From Dichetophora obliterata (Eukaryota; Arthropoda; Insecta; Diptera; Sciomyzidae), in NCBI GenBank assembly GCA_963920525.1, contig OY986435.1:95180283-95244282 (forward strand): DNA of 64,000 bases. The letters run 5' to 3'. Below the pieces are notes generated by a model. The model had not been told where the DNA came from. It did not search any database and saw nothing but the letters and a program-made list of their open reading frames with translations. This document shows, piece by piece, positions 1 through 14,457 of the stretch; position 1 is the stretch's first letter; the number at the start of each line of letters is the position of its first letter. Position numbers and translations under genes: made by a program.

Positions 1-420
1 TAACCCAAAAATTTTAATCGCCATATTTTGGGCATTTTTTGACCTACGTTGATGCTATTTGGTACATATAGTACTGGCATAGTTAGGAATACGTAGCAGG
101 AGAAAAGTGGGTGGGACCACGCCCCTTTTTAGGAAAATTAAAAATAGCAATATAGTCTTAACTACTGGACCGATCATCATTAAATTTTCACAATAGGATA
201 TTCTTACGAAATAATAAATTCTTGACTATATAAAGTTGTGAGTGGACGAAGGGGCGTGGCCTCGCCCATATAACCCAAATTTTAAAATCGTCATATCTTG
301 GGCATTTTTTGACCAACGGCGGCAGTATTTGCTATATATGGTATTAGCATGAATAGAAATACGTACCAAAAGAAAAGTGGGCGGAGCACGCCCCTTTGTT
401 TGCGATATATTGGAGGCTGG
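1..420. repeat. Dispersed repeat, two tandem sections about 270 bp apart
   Basis: The opening TAACCCAAAA...TTTTGGGCATTTTTTGACC block recurs with small changes from about position 271, and each section continues into a GTGGG/CGCCCC segment. There is no coding potential. It is an interspersed repeat cut by the window edge; its class is not recognised. Confidence 0.55.
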
Positions 421-429
421 ACCTGATAA

Positions 430-2160
<1,731 letters not shown>

Positions 2161-5100
2161 TGCATTATTATTACCATTTTAATAATTCGCTGTGTGTGGT
2201 CCGTATTGCGTTGTTTCTGCTGCTGCCTTTGTTACCTTCTTGCTTACAATTTTTTTTTATTTAAATTTTATAATGAAAAAATATAAACTAAAAAGCAAAG
2301 ATTGTTTTTATTATAAAAAAATCAAAGTATTTTTGTATTAAAAAAAATACATTTTTAGAAGTAAACCTACCACAGTTTTCATCACAAACCTTTTATAATT
2401 ATTTTAATTGAAATAAATACAATTGCTATCGAATGCATATTATGCAGTTTATTTTAATGTAGATATTCCTTAGTTAAATAAATGTATTTAAACAACTACT
2501 TACTACAACTACTTACTACATGCAACTACTTCGTTAGTTAATTAATTATTTAAATGTAAATTCAGTAAAAATATATTGAATAACTACATATGTATTTAAA
2601 AATAAATAAAACTACATATATATGAAGTAAATACACATTGTGTAGTAAATTTTACTACAGTATTTTTTTGAGTGTACTTTTTTTCATTACAATTACAGTC
2701 ATCGTAATCATTAATTTTTATAGATTACGATTACTGTAATCGGAATGTAATTTTAAACGCAAAAAGTCCATGGCATGGGCATTCCTGTGGATATACACGT
2801 ACGACTTTAATGAGTGGAAAAACAAAGAAAAATTATATTTACGATTTTGTTATTTTGATTTTCAATAGTTTATTAAGCGCACTATACAAGGTTTAAAAGC
2901 TTAAATTTGTCAAAAGTTCAGCTTTTAGATATAAGCTACCAAAAATGATACTTTTCGTGACAAAAAATCCTTGTGATAAAAAATATTTTGTCTGCACGAA
3001 TATAATCGAAAAAGTCTGCGAAGTGTGCACGAGTTTTTTTATATTAGTTTTTTTACTATACTCTGGAATAATGTTGCTACATATTCATTACTATTTCGTT
3101 GAAAAATCTTTTTTAAATATTTTTATACAAACCATAATATGATAGGTTATGTGACAGATTTTTGTCTTCAAAAAAGTTATAGTTTTATTTATTTAATTGA
3201 ACTAGAAAAACATATAAAGTGTAATATTCAGGAACGTTACAATCGAAAACTGAAAAATTTAATTAAACTTTGTATTATACGAGTGTTTATTATACTTATA
3301 AAATTACAAATTTAGTGAAAATTGTTCAACTTTTGTCAAAATTTTTCAACTTCTGTCACCGTTTTACAACTTTTGTTGCCATTTTTTAAAATTCACAATA
3401 TTAATTTAAACATTTTTTTCCTATTATGGAGGTTTAAAGAATTTTAAGTAACATTTAATTTTTAAGTCGCGGTAGACCTTTTGGCAGAATTGCTCATATG
3501 TCATATTGTAAAATTTTTATGTTTATTCCAATTTTCAAAAGATACTTTCAGAAACAATTTAAAATACAAAGCAGTTATTTACAAAATTTACGATACAATT
3601 ATGGAATTCACAAAGGTGTATATTTTTCGTGCTATTCGTTATTTGTGCTGTTCACATTACAATGGTCACATTCTAACCGGAAAACCGCTCAGGTAGCGAA
3701 GTAGCATAAAATATTTTCGCTATATAAATTGTAACAGCTCAAGGAACATGTTCTGTGAGCGCATTCCATTCAGCCCGAAAGTTGTGGAATAGTTCCTTCC
3801 GCTGAATGCAGGCAATCAATGTAAACAGCAATGTGGGTAAGAATGCAAATGACAATAATGTGAGCAAAACTAATAACGAATACAATGGACAATATCAAAG
3901 TTTGTGAATTCCATAAATATGTTTCATATTTTGAATTCAAATAAACGCATTTTTCGAAGTACGATATTTATTTGATATTTATTTTTTTTTAGTTCTAATA
4001 AAAAATATTAGTTAATCGACAAATCTACAACAAACATCATTACAGAACATTAATAGAAAACATATATAGAACATTAAAGTTAAAATTCAGCCAGTTTCAC
4101 ATTTTTTCCACTGAAGTATAATATTAATTAATAACGTACTAAAAAATATAATTATACAACGTTAATTATATCATTGAAGAGGTTCAATGATACAAAATTA
4201 AAACACTCAAAAATATTTTGCATTTCATAATTTAATTTTTTTCCAGCAATAATGATGAATATTAATATTTTCCATTAAGTTTCCTTACTGTAGTCTTTTT
4301 AATAAAGAGAAGTTTGATTTTGTGAAAAAGTAGCACAAAATAAAATAGAAGTATTCTGTCATTTATAGAATCTACAGTATCTTATAAAACTGCGATGAAG
4401 TAACATCTGTTAAAAAACAAAAACAAATAAAACATTTTAAAAAAATAAACGTAATTAAATACATTTCTTAAACAAATTGAACAATCTATTATTACAAATA
4501 GATGTAACAAATAGAACAAAATATTTTTAATAATACCGTGACGTGGCTGTTGCGTTGATTTGATGCAGCAGAAAATCTAAATAATTGTTTGTAATTATTG
4601 GCTTAAATTTTTCCTTTTTTTTTAAAAAAAGTATTATTTTAACAGAAAACAAAAATCAATGCAAAGTAATCACAGTGCAATAACAAATAATTGAAAAAAT
4701 TCTGTAGCAGTTATTTTGTTTTGTGAATTGTAATTCTGCCATGGTTTTGTGAAATCGTACGAAGATTTTTTAAATTTTCCAGTACTTTAGTAGTTTTGAA
4801 ACAATCGAAAACAACAAAAAGTATTTTTTCTCAGCTTACTAGCAAATACCCGCTGCTTCGCCTGGAATAAAAATATTAAATACCATGTACAAATTTGAAA
4901 TATTGAAATTAAAGTATTTTTTTATCTTCAAAAGACAAATATAATAATATTTGTGTTTGCTTAATAATTAAAATATAGTAAAAATATTACAAAATTAGGT
5001 ACTTTATTTAATTTGAATTACCTTCTTACAGTAATTGTTATAGTGACATAGATTTGCTTGACTTTTTCTGTATTTTGATTTTTTAATAAGTCCTGCATAA

Positions 5101-5415
5101 CAGGATTATAAAAAATATAGGTAAAACATTTTTAAATTTGTAATTAAAAAATTTAATTTTTTAACTTAAATTCTAAACATGAATATATTCTTCTTAAGTT
5201 TTGAAAAATGTTCATTACTATGACATGAACCCATCATATTCAAGAACCCCTTTTATTTTTTTATTGTCAAAATATTTATTAAAACGACCATTTGTTCTGA
5301 ACTGCTATTATTTTAACCGTCTTATTTTAAAGTAGTATCTGTTCAAAAAAATAATAACCTGGGAAACTTTATTCTATTAAATTTTTGTTTTAAGTACTCT
5401 TTTGAATTAAATTAA
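2161..5415. other. AT-rich intergenic DNA, no gene seen
   Basis: Only short random frames are present. Visible details are small TACTACAACTACT-type direct repeats near 2488-2525, a degraded relative of the 29,685 MITE at about 3,665-3,830, and at 4,848 a TACTAGCAAATACCCGC start resembling the outer end of a Helitron-like repeat. Nothing else is recognisable. Confidence 0.6.
3665..3830 (+). repeat. Degraded copy of the 29,685 MITE family
   Basis: The interior from GTAGCGAAGTAGCATAAAAT through CTATATAAATTGTRACA to AAGTTGTGGAA is shared with 29,713-29,815, but both terminal inverted repeats are diverged here. It is non-coding. Confidence 0.6.
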
Positions 5416-5420
5416 GCATA

Positions 5421-5669
5421 TCGAGCCATAACCGCAAAAAAAGTGTAACCAACACTAAATCCTAAATTCACTTTTAAATGACAAACAATAGTACTATAAC
5501 AAACCCATCAACTCCCAAAACTTCAAATCTCTAAGTTAAACCGTTCCTAAGTTATACCGATCACAAAAATCGAATTTACATGCACTGCTTATGCAGACAA
5601 ATCTAGAAAATTACTTCTCCTGTAAAATTTTTTTTTGTTGGTTACCCTTGTTTTGCGGTTATGGCTCGA
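5421..5669. mobile_element. 249-bp MITE with TA target duplication
   Basis: The ends form inverted repeats of about 33 bp with a few mismatches: TCGAGCCATAACCGCAAAA at the left and its complement at the right, extending to GTTGG near 5,641. TA flanks both ends (5419-5420 and 5670-5671). There is no coding capacity. TA duplication is the Tc1/mariner signature, so it is probably a non-autonomous member of that superfamily. Confidence 0.7.
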
Positions 5670-6233
5670 TATTTTGAAAATAAAAACATGAACTAATTTT
5701 TTTAATTTGTTTGTATTAATGCTTAGTGCTATTTTTGTTTTGTTGTTTTAGTCTAGGCCTGTGACATAATAAATTGTTAGAAAAATTTCTGTCTTCGTTT
5801 TGAATTATTATATTTTTAAAATTATTTTGTTTTCTAACTTTTTCGAAAATCTTCAGGAGAATTGTATATTTTAAATAAATGTTTGAACAATTTTCGCATT
5901 GTTCACACTGTCGCCAACTTGGTGCGTTTTCCACCAGATTTAGTGCATTTTGACAATTTTAGCGCAAGAAACGTGAAGTTTGGTGCCTAATGCATTCTTT
6001 TTTTTTTTAGTTTCGGAGGGTTAGGTTTAGATTTAATTTAATGTTGAATAAATTTAAAAATCAAATAAATCTGGTGCAGTTTTGAGGAAAAAGCCCTTTT
6101 TCACCTTTTTGGTGGAATTTAGAATTAAAATTTGGCAACACTTATGAACTTCTTGGTTACTTAAAAAAAGCTCAGCTATGTATTTAATGTAGTGTAGACA
6201 CAAACTCTTATTCGCAGTTCAGCAGCGTTGTCA

Positions 6234-6638
6234 CACGGGGGTTACACGAGACAGTACTGTTAAGACAGTGAAAAATACGTATTAGTTGTCAAACTTTGTG
6301 TCTGTGAATAAGAGTATAGACAATTGGTAAAACAGTTGGCAAGACAGTAGACAAAATAGTAAAAAATTTATATTTTATAAAGAAATTTTTGTTAAAACTA
6401 CGAGCACGCCAAAGTATTGCAAATTTTCAATTAATTCTTTTAAATTATATCATAGTCTGTCATTTGATGTGCTAAATATCATTCTACTGTCCTAGATACT
6501 GTCCCGCGAACTGTCTACAAAAAAGTTAAGACAGTAGAGCAGACAGTAGCAGACTGCTGCAAAAAGGAGTGTGTGTGGGTAAAAATTTGTGAATGTGTTG
6601 CGACTGTCTTAACAGTACTGTCTCGTGTAACCCCCGTG
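6234..6638. mobile_element. 405-bp MITE with CACGGGGG termini and TCA duplication
   Basis: Perfect 36-bp inverted termini (6234-6269 and 6603-6638) start CACGGGGGTTACACGAG. The trinucleotide TCA sits immediately outside both ends. The interior is rich in ACAGT/ACTGT motifs and has no real ORF. CAC ends with 3-bp duplications recall CACTA (EnSpm-like) elements; this assignment is inference. Confidence 0.7.
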
Positions 6639-6672
6639 TCAGCTCGTTGACAATTTTGAGTTTCTGTTCCTA

Positions 6673-7848
6673 GGCTGTGTGTCAATTGGAAACTTTTCAG
6701 TCGGATGATCAAATTTTGACAGTTGGTAGAGCAATTTTTGGCATTAGTGAGGTGAATTGAGGTGAACTGTCAAAATTTGTGCTAGCCCAAGGCTTTTGAC
6801 ACACTCAAAAATAAAGAAAAAAAAACAACACGTCAATTTCCGCGACGTATTTAATTCGAGTGCTTGTACTTACAACTTAAAAACTTGCAATATTGTAAAC
6901 TTAAAAAACTTAAAAAATAACAAAATAATAAAAATAAAAAAACTAAAGTGCTTGAGTTTGTGTTTGCGTGTGTGTGGGCCAACGATCTCCTGGTACATCA
7001 GCAAGTCCAGCAAAGTTAAATTGGCCTTCTAGGCTGGCGAACGTCCTCCAAGTGCCACCACCAGCAGCACAAGCAATTGCTGTTCAAAATTTCTTGCTAG
7101 CCAACATCCTCCAAGTGCCACCAGCAGCAGCACAAGCTAATGAAGCGCAAATTTTCCGCTTTCAATTTATTTAATTCACGACTGAGTATAATGGCAGAAA
7201 CTCGCCTCTGCGCTTAAGACATGCTGATATGGTGCTTCTGAAAAATTGGAGAACTGACCAGTCAATTGAATTGTGCTGCACTTGCTGGTGCTGCTCGTAG
7301 CAACTCTCGGAGAACGTTGGAAAGCAAAAGAATCAAGAAATTTGCGCTGCACTTGCTTGTGCTGCTGGCGATAGCACTTGGAGGATGTTGGCGAGCAAGA
7401 AATTTTGCACTGCACTTGCTTGTTCTGCTGGTGGTGTCTCTTGGAGGACGTTCGCCAGCAAAGAAAGCCAATTTAACTTTGCTGCACTTGCTGATGCATC
7501 AGGAGATCGTTGGCCCACACACACGCACACACAAACTCAAGCACTTTCATTTTTTTATTTTTATTATTTTGTTATTTTTTTAAGTTTACAATATTACAAG
7601 TTTACGAAATAAGTTGCAAGTACAAGCAATCGAGTTCAATGTCGCAAATTGAATAAAAAGCAAATTAAATAAAATATTTGCGCTAAAACATGACCGAAAT
7701 GTGAAACGTCAAAATTTGTAACTGTCCAAATTTCATCGCCCATTTGACTCAGCAAAAAAGACAAATTTTTTTCAACACACACAAATTTTATTCAACTTGA
7801 TATTTTCTATCCTACCACGACTGAAAAGTTTCCTTTTGACACACAGCC
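6673..7848. mobile_element. 1.18-kb foldback element with internal tandem repeats
   Basis: The termini are inverted repeats of about 31 bp (GGCTGTGTGTCAA followed by GGAAACTTTTCAGTCG) flanked by CTA on both sides (6670-6672 and 7849-7851). Further in, both arms carry a 60-70 bp motif (GCACTTGCTTGTGCTGCTGG and a following GGAGGA-GTTGGCGAGCAAG segment) repeated about three times in the right arm (7270-7510) and, inverted, about twice in the left arm (6985-7150). These GC-richer repeats create open frames on both strands that are artefacts. It is built like a fly foldback element. The 3-bp duplication may suggest a Harbinger-like source. Confidence 0.75.
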
Positions 7849-9434
7849 CTAGTCTCGCCACGCAGACGCCCCCCAGCTGGACAGCTCCAACGAGTATATA
7901 TCTATAAGAGATTTCACTCGTCGCTCGTTATTGTTTACTCGCCGATATTAGCCATCCATCGACAGGATAGGGTATTTTGATGGGACATTTATTTTATACC
8001 CCTTCAAAAGTGCGAGTTTGTTTACATTTTGTTTTCTATATATTGATCATTTTGGCTGCGTGCACAAGGGAGCAAAAAGATTGGTATTTTTTAATGTGCT
8101 TGCCTGTTTCTTCTTATTTGAATATCTGAAGAAATATTGCAAATTTTATGAATGAAAATAATATTTTACAGCTTCTTATTTGCATGTGCATGGTTGCCAA
8201 GTTTATTTTGTTTCCAGCTGGACATTTTTGTTGTGATTTTGTTGTAGCTATATTTTGTTTGCTGCTGCAGACAAGGATTTTTAGATATTTCATTAGTTGA
8301 ATAGAAAGACAGAATTCTGATTCGGCTAGTGAAATAATTATTGGATAATAAAAAAATTTAGCAATAAAATAGAATTGGTCTAGCAGTATTTAATAAATTT
8401 AAAATAAAACAAAGAAATATTATAGATTTAATTAATGAGAATAAAAGTTATATTTGATACAAATTTTACAGGTTATTATATATATGTATGTGTTTTTTTT
8501 TCTTCCATCTTCTTTAGTTTGTTTCTAGCTGGACATTTTCCTTGTAGCAATATTTTGCTTGCTACTTTGGATACACAATCATAATTTTTAAATACTTCAT
8601 TACACCAATAAAAAGATGAAATTCTGATGATTCGGCTAATGAAATAATTATCAGTTAGGACTTGAAAAAAAATTTTTAACAAAAATGCTTTTAATAAATA
8701 AAATTAACTTGAATTAACAAAATACAAACACCAAATTTCTTCAAAATCAAAGAAGAATTAATTGTATAAAGATATGTTCCGGCAGACGTTTCTATATATT
8801 CCTGCCAACGCCTTACTGCCATATATGAATTTTCATGCTAATCGGAAAAAAAAATTTTGTTTTCACCATTTTGAGTATAGCTGCCGAGCGTATCTATATA
8901 AACTAAATTAAAAAATTTTAGTCTAATACAACTAAAACCGTCCAAAATATAGCATTTTTGTTGATTTGTAGACGGTAAAAGAGGGTGTGGCAAAATATTT
9001 TTCTCTTAAACCATCTAGAACTCAAAACAAATCGAGTGCCAAAATTTGAGCTTAATTTACTTTATACCTATCGTTTTAATATTTTAACTGTATTAAAATG
9101 TAGAACAATATATATTTACGAATTTCGTAATCATTTTTTTTACTAACACTTTTTACAAATTTTACAAAATTAAATAGTTTTTAATGCTTGTATTAAAATG
9201 TATTCCAAGATTTCTGACCATGAAGGTAGTATATTATTTTAAAAAAATTAAGAAAAATAAAAATTAATACAATATATGTATATTAGACCGTCCCACTTTT
9301 TCAACGTTTTTCGAAAAGTTTCCGGGACACGTTGATTTCTGATTCTACTCTTAAAAACATGAATTTTGGTATATAACACTTTAATATTAAGTAACGGTCG
9401 CGCAATCGGCTTAAAGGCATTTTGGCTAAAAATT

Positions 9435-10792
9435 ATATTTTCGAAAAACAAGAAATTTCTTCTTCAGTATTTTTCATATCACTATGAAACTAATGAAACA
9501 ATTTTTATCAATTTATACTTATTTAAAAGCTTAAATTTTCCATCTTATGCTATAAGAAGCATTGCATTTTGTTCTGTACATTTTTTTAAAAAACTCTGCA
9601 AAGTGAAATTTTGATTAAATTTTTTTCGAAAATTTGATAACTTCAACTCACATTACCCCGCTTTACAAGAGCATTAGGAAGAAGTTTTTGATTATGTAAA
9701 TTTCGTATTTTGAGGAATTTTACTGCAAAAATTTTGATGTATTATTCAAAGATATATGATATGGAATTTTTTCAAAAAAGCAACACAACTGTACAGTAAA
9801 TTTTTTCTAAAAAAAAATCCATTTTATTTTTATTAAACGTAGCTACATAAGTAGGTATGTAAAAGTTTATATGTATATGGTATTAGCTTTAATTGCAAGA
9901 CATTCAACTTAATTTTTGTAATATGCAATTATTTAAATGACTATTTCTGTGGTCACAAGGAATAATGACTAAACTCATAGTGAATAAAATTAATATTATG
10001 AATTTAATGAATATTTGATTTAAAATATATGAACCGTTACAAACGAAATATGTGCAGACATAAGTGATACTCTATTATGGTTAAAAAGCTTTTTCCTTCA
10101 TCCTTCCAAGAAATGGCAATAAAGAAAATGGCGTATCGCTTTTTTACGATAGCTTGAGTTTAGTCTTTCTTCCTTGTGACTACGGATTTTATGCTATTAA
10201 TCTGATATTGATCATTCTTCGAAACAACAACAATCTAACAAAAGCACGGATCTTAATGCGCTTTATGAATGAACATTACAATAAAAATCATCCTGACAAC
10301 AGAAAACGTACAATACTTCGCAACTTAAACTAATGTCGTATAATTTTGTTTATTAAGGTTATTTACATAAATTCTTATGTAGCTACGTTTAATAAAAATA
10401 AAATTGAATTTTTTTAGAAAAAACTCACTGTGCAGTTGTGTTGCTTTTTCGAAAAAATACCGTATCATATATCTTCAAATTATACATCAAAATTTTTGTT
10501 GTAAAACTTTTCAAAATACAAAATTTACATAATTAAAAACTTCTTCCTTATGCTCTTGTAAAGCGGGGTAATGTGAGTTGAAGTTATCAAATTTTCGAAA
10601 AAAATGTAATCAAAATTTCACTTTGCATAGTTTTAAAAAAATGTACAGATCAAAATGCAATGTTTCTTATAGCATAAGATGGAAAATTTTTTAAGCTTTT
10701 AAATAAGTATAAATTGATAAAAATTGTTTCATTAGTTTCATAGTGATATGAAAAATACTGAAGAATAAATTTCTTGTTTTTTCGAAAATATA
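9435..10792. repeat. Nested palindrome inside the 7,888-12,353 element
   Basis: Arms of about 425 bp (9,435-9,860 and 10,363-10,792) are near-perfect inverted copies, sharing TTCTTCAGTATTTTTCATAT, CATCTTATGCTATAAGAAGC, ACATTACCCCGCTTTACAAG and the TTAAACGTAGCTACATAAG ends, with indels. The 500-bp spacer shows no gene. The right arm stops at the TA where a Tc1 end begins. Confidence 0.75.
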
Positions 10793-11185
10793 CAGTGGTG
10801 GTCACGAATTTAGCAGACTTAAAACAGTAAAGTGAATACTTATATTTTCCATTTATTTGTTGTAAATTTTTAATTAACTTTTTTTAGTGAATATATTATG
10901 TCTTCTTTATTTCTTATATACATTTTTTTATTTCAAAACTTTTTCTTATAGGACTTAAAATCAAATAAAATTTAAAAATAAGCATTTCGACTTGGTCATG
11001 AATTTAGCACACGAGCGAAAAAATGTCTAGGATGAAAAATATAATCAAAATTGATTGCATAAAACTCAATATTTCGTAGGAAATCCCTTATTCTTAATTA
11101 CTGCATCTCATATCCTTGGTATACTTTTGACCAAAGCCTCACAACGGTACTTTGTAATACTATACAGAATCCTTTGGATTTCCCT
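10793..11185 (-). pseudogene. Truncated Tc1-like transposon end with transposase C-terminus
   Basis: The inverted-repeat end CAGTGGTGGTCACGAATTT starts at 10,793, directly after a TA dinucleotide. On the minus strand, 11,185-11,076 encodes a stretch ending KNKGFPTKY followed by a stop, with EALVKSIPRI before it. This is the typical last ~35 residues of Tc1-family transposases. One in-frame TGA interrupts it, and the rest of the gene and the other end are missing. It lies inside the large palindrome, so it is a later, dead insertion. Confidence 0.7.
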
Positions 11186-12458
11186 AAACAAATATGGCAA
11201 ATTTTTTTGATTTTACTGTTAGTATTTGCTGCTCGACATGTATTAGACTAAAATTTTTTAATTTAGTTTATATAGATACGCTCGGCAACTATACTCAAAA
11301 TGGTGAAAACAAAATTGGGCAGAAATTTCAATACGTTATTCTACAGCCAATGGCTCTAGCAGATAGTAGAAATGATAATTTTTAATACTTTTTTATTATT
11401 TTGTTTGCTTAGAAGTTCGAAATTTTTTCTTTTTTGTACAAATACATGTATTTTTTTACATGAAAAACCAGAATTTTTCTCTATTACTGTATAAAAAGGA
11501 ATTCTACGTCTATACTTACGATACTATCGAAACTGTCTTTTTATTAATTAAAAGCATATTTGTTAAAAAAAAAATTTTCAAGTCCTAACTGATAATTATT
11601 TCATTAGCCGAATCATCAGAATTTCATCTTTTTATTTGTGTAATGAAGTATTTAAAAATTATGATTGTGTATCCAAAGTAGCAAGCAAAATATTGCTACA
11701 AGGAAAATGTCCAGCTAGAAACAAACTAAAGAAGATGGAAAAAAAGCACACATACATATTTATAATAACCTGTAAAATTTGTATCAAATATAACTTTTAT
11801 TCTCATTAATTAAATCTACAATATTTCTTTGTTTTATTTTAAATTTATTTAATACTGCTAGACCAATTCTATTTTATTGCCACATTTTTTTATTATCCAA
11901 TAATTATTTCATTAGCCGAATCAGAATTCTGTCTTTCTATTCAACTAATGAAATATCTAAAAATCCTTGTCTGCAGCAGCAAACAAAATATAGCTACAAC
12001 AAAATCACAACAAAAATGTCCAGCTGGAAACAAAATAAACTTGGCAACCATGCACATGCAAATAAGAAGCTGTAAAATTTTATTTTCATTCATAAAATTT
12101 GCAATATTTCTTCAGATATTCAAATAAGAAGAAACAGGCAAGCACATTAAAAAATACCAATCTTTTTGCTCCCTTGTGCACGCAGCCAAAATGATCAAAA
12201 TATAGAAAACAAAATGTAAACAAACTCGCACTTTTGAAGGGGTATAAAATAAATGTCCCATCAAAATACCCTATCCTGTCGATGGATGGCTAATATCGGC
12301 GAGTAAAAAATAACGAGCGACGAGTGAAAACTCTTATAGATATATACTCGTTGACAGCAGTAACAAGTTTACATACACAACTAAACAAAATTTGGTGTTC
12401 ACCAATACACCAATACACTCTTATGTTGTCATTTCATGGAAAACAGAAAAGTTATATG

Positions 12459-13932
12459 CACGGTTGCCACCTCAAATTCCCATAAAAAATACCTCTTTCC
12501 CACGAGAACAGAAAAAAATTACCACAACAATTCCCATACCAAAATACTAAAAAAAAATCCCACGGCTATTAAAGAAATACCACAAAAAATACCACAAGTA
12601 TTTAAAATTACCACAAAAATACCTCTCATTAAAAAATACCACAGAAAATACCATACGAATTAAAAAATACCACAAAAAATTTCACAAGTATTTAAAATTA
12701 CCACAAAAATCCCACGCATTAAAAAATACCCCAGAAAATATCATACGAATTAAAAAATACCACAAAATTTATTAAAAATGTAAATATTGCATACTTTTTT
12801 GACATTGAAAACGCAAACAAATATTACAAGTTAAATAAATAAAACATGTACAATTGTGCTCAAAAATAGCAATAAGACAAACAAATTAAAATTAAAGCGT
12901 TTTTAAGAAAGTCCGTACATGTTTTTATTTTCAAAATATGCCAAATTTAATTCGAAATAGAGTTCTTAAAACAAAACTATTATTCTGGCTGATTGAATTC
13001 AAAGTTTGAACAGAACATAACCGTTATTTCATTCAAAATTGTGCGACTCAAGTAGCATTTCTCAATAAACCGTGCTTAGCAGCAAAGATATAAATAAATA
13101 ATAATAAAAGAATACATAAGAAAAAATGTTCTGCATTCCACTTCCGAGTGGAAGGTAAAATAAATCATAATTGAATTCGATATTTGGTGTTCTATATAAC
13201 ATATATCACTTTTTTTGGTTATACAATTGATTATATTAATAAATTAAATAAAATACAAAAAGAAAAAAGTGATATGTAGTACACCAAATATCAAATTCAA
13301 CTATGATTTATTTTCACTTTCACTCGGAAGTGGAATGCAGAACATTCCTGATAATTGTTTTTGTGTCTGATTTTAATTTTTATGAATTAGTTTTACGCAC
13401 TGCTATTATTTTGACTGCAGTTGTATTAACATTTAGCTGTCGATTTCTTAATTTTGTTCATTATTTTTAAACAAACAACATATTATTTTTAAACAAATTA
13501 TAATGATTTTTGTTAAATACAACCTTGTAATTTTTTTTTGTTTGTGATAAGCGTTTTGCATGAAGAATAGCGGCGACCAAATCCGTCGAAACTATGTTTC
13601 TAAGTGCAGTTTTATTTAGATTTAATACGTTCAATGTGTTGCTGCGTGCGCTTTTTTAATTTGGATGTGTTTATAACACATTTAATATATAACCAGGTGT
13701 GAAAAAGCGTGCGGAGATATTTGTGCAAAAATAACATTTTAAAACTGTAAGGAAACGAAGTTTTGCGCAAATATTGATTAAAAATCCTTAAAATTTAAAA
13801 AATCCCCAAATAAAATCCCACGTGAATTAAAAAATACCATGCTGAATTAAAAAATACCATGGGAATTTTTAATTCCCACGGCAATTAAAAATTCCCAAAT
13901 ATGATATTTTTCTACTAAAGGTGGCAACCGTG
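12459..13932. mobile_element. 1,474-bp hAT-like MITE, copy 1, perfect 8-bp duplication
   Basis: The termini are CACGGTTGCCACCT and its complement (AGGTGGCAACCGTG). The octamer GTTATATG lies immediately outside both ends (12,451-12,458 and 13,933-13,940). Eight-bp duplications and short CA...TG termini are hallmarks of hAT transposons. Both ends have arrays of degenerate ATACCACAAAAAT / TTCCCACG motifs, the usual layout of transposase-binding subterminal repeats. No transposase is encoded. A 222-bp hairpin sits inside it. Confidence 0.88.
13126..13348. repeat. 222-bp hairpin nested in the hAT-like MITE
   Basis: TGTTCTGCATTCCACTTCCG at 13,127 recurs inverted at 13,322-13,346, and the complementarity extends inward through the AATCATAATTGAATTC / TATTTGGTGT / ATATCACTTTTTT segments to a short loop near 13,235. 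It is probably a small foldback element that inserted into the MITE. Confidence 0.65.
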
Positions 13933-14457
13933 GTTATATGTGTTTGTATTTCTAGCTCTTTTGCGGGCAAAAAATAAACTCAACAAGAAAAATAAGCATG
14001 CAACACAAAGCGGTTCAATCAAATGGAAATTTTTGAAAATTTATTAAAAATAGTGCATACGATATTTAATAATTTTTATTTTCAGATTAAGAAATTGAAT
14101 AAATGCTGAATAATACTTGGGACAAATTATTCGAAAAACAAGCAACTGCGAAAATGTGCCTTTGGTTATGTGCTGTTCATGCTGAATTATTATTTTATAA
14201 TTGTTTGCTGGTTAAAATTTTATAATCAATGCTAAATCTATCCGGAAGGTAAATATTTTATTAAAAAGCTAATGCAAAAACTTCAAACAATTGTGTTTAT
14301 AATTTGTCATATAAGAGGCCAGAGCTCTAACCTGATGGCTAGGGGGAGGGTTAGACACAACGGCATAGGGAGAGGGGAGGATAGTGCACAACTGAATTTA
14401 TAATTGGTGTGAGCAGTTAAGCTATATATTTTTCTCATTGTAAAAACATGTGTGGCT

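Larger units (their letters stand above)
7888..12353. mobile_element. 4.5-kb palindrome (foldback-type element) with nested insertions
   Basis: The outer ends are CAACGAGTATATATCTATA and its complement. Arms of more than 1 kb match in inverted orientation (7,888-9,280 and 11,195-12,353), including the CTCGTCGCTCGTTA motif, the GGGACATTTATTTTATACCCC block and the CCAGCTGGA blocks. The centre holds a second palindrome (9,435-10,792) and a Tc1 fragment. The flanks ACAGCTC and ACAGCAG agree at five of seven positions and may be a decayed target duplication. A one-armed copy lies at 16,309-17,730. Confidence 0.7.
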
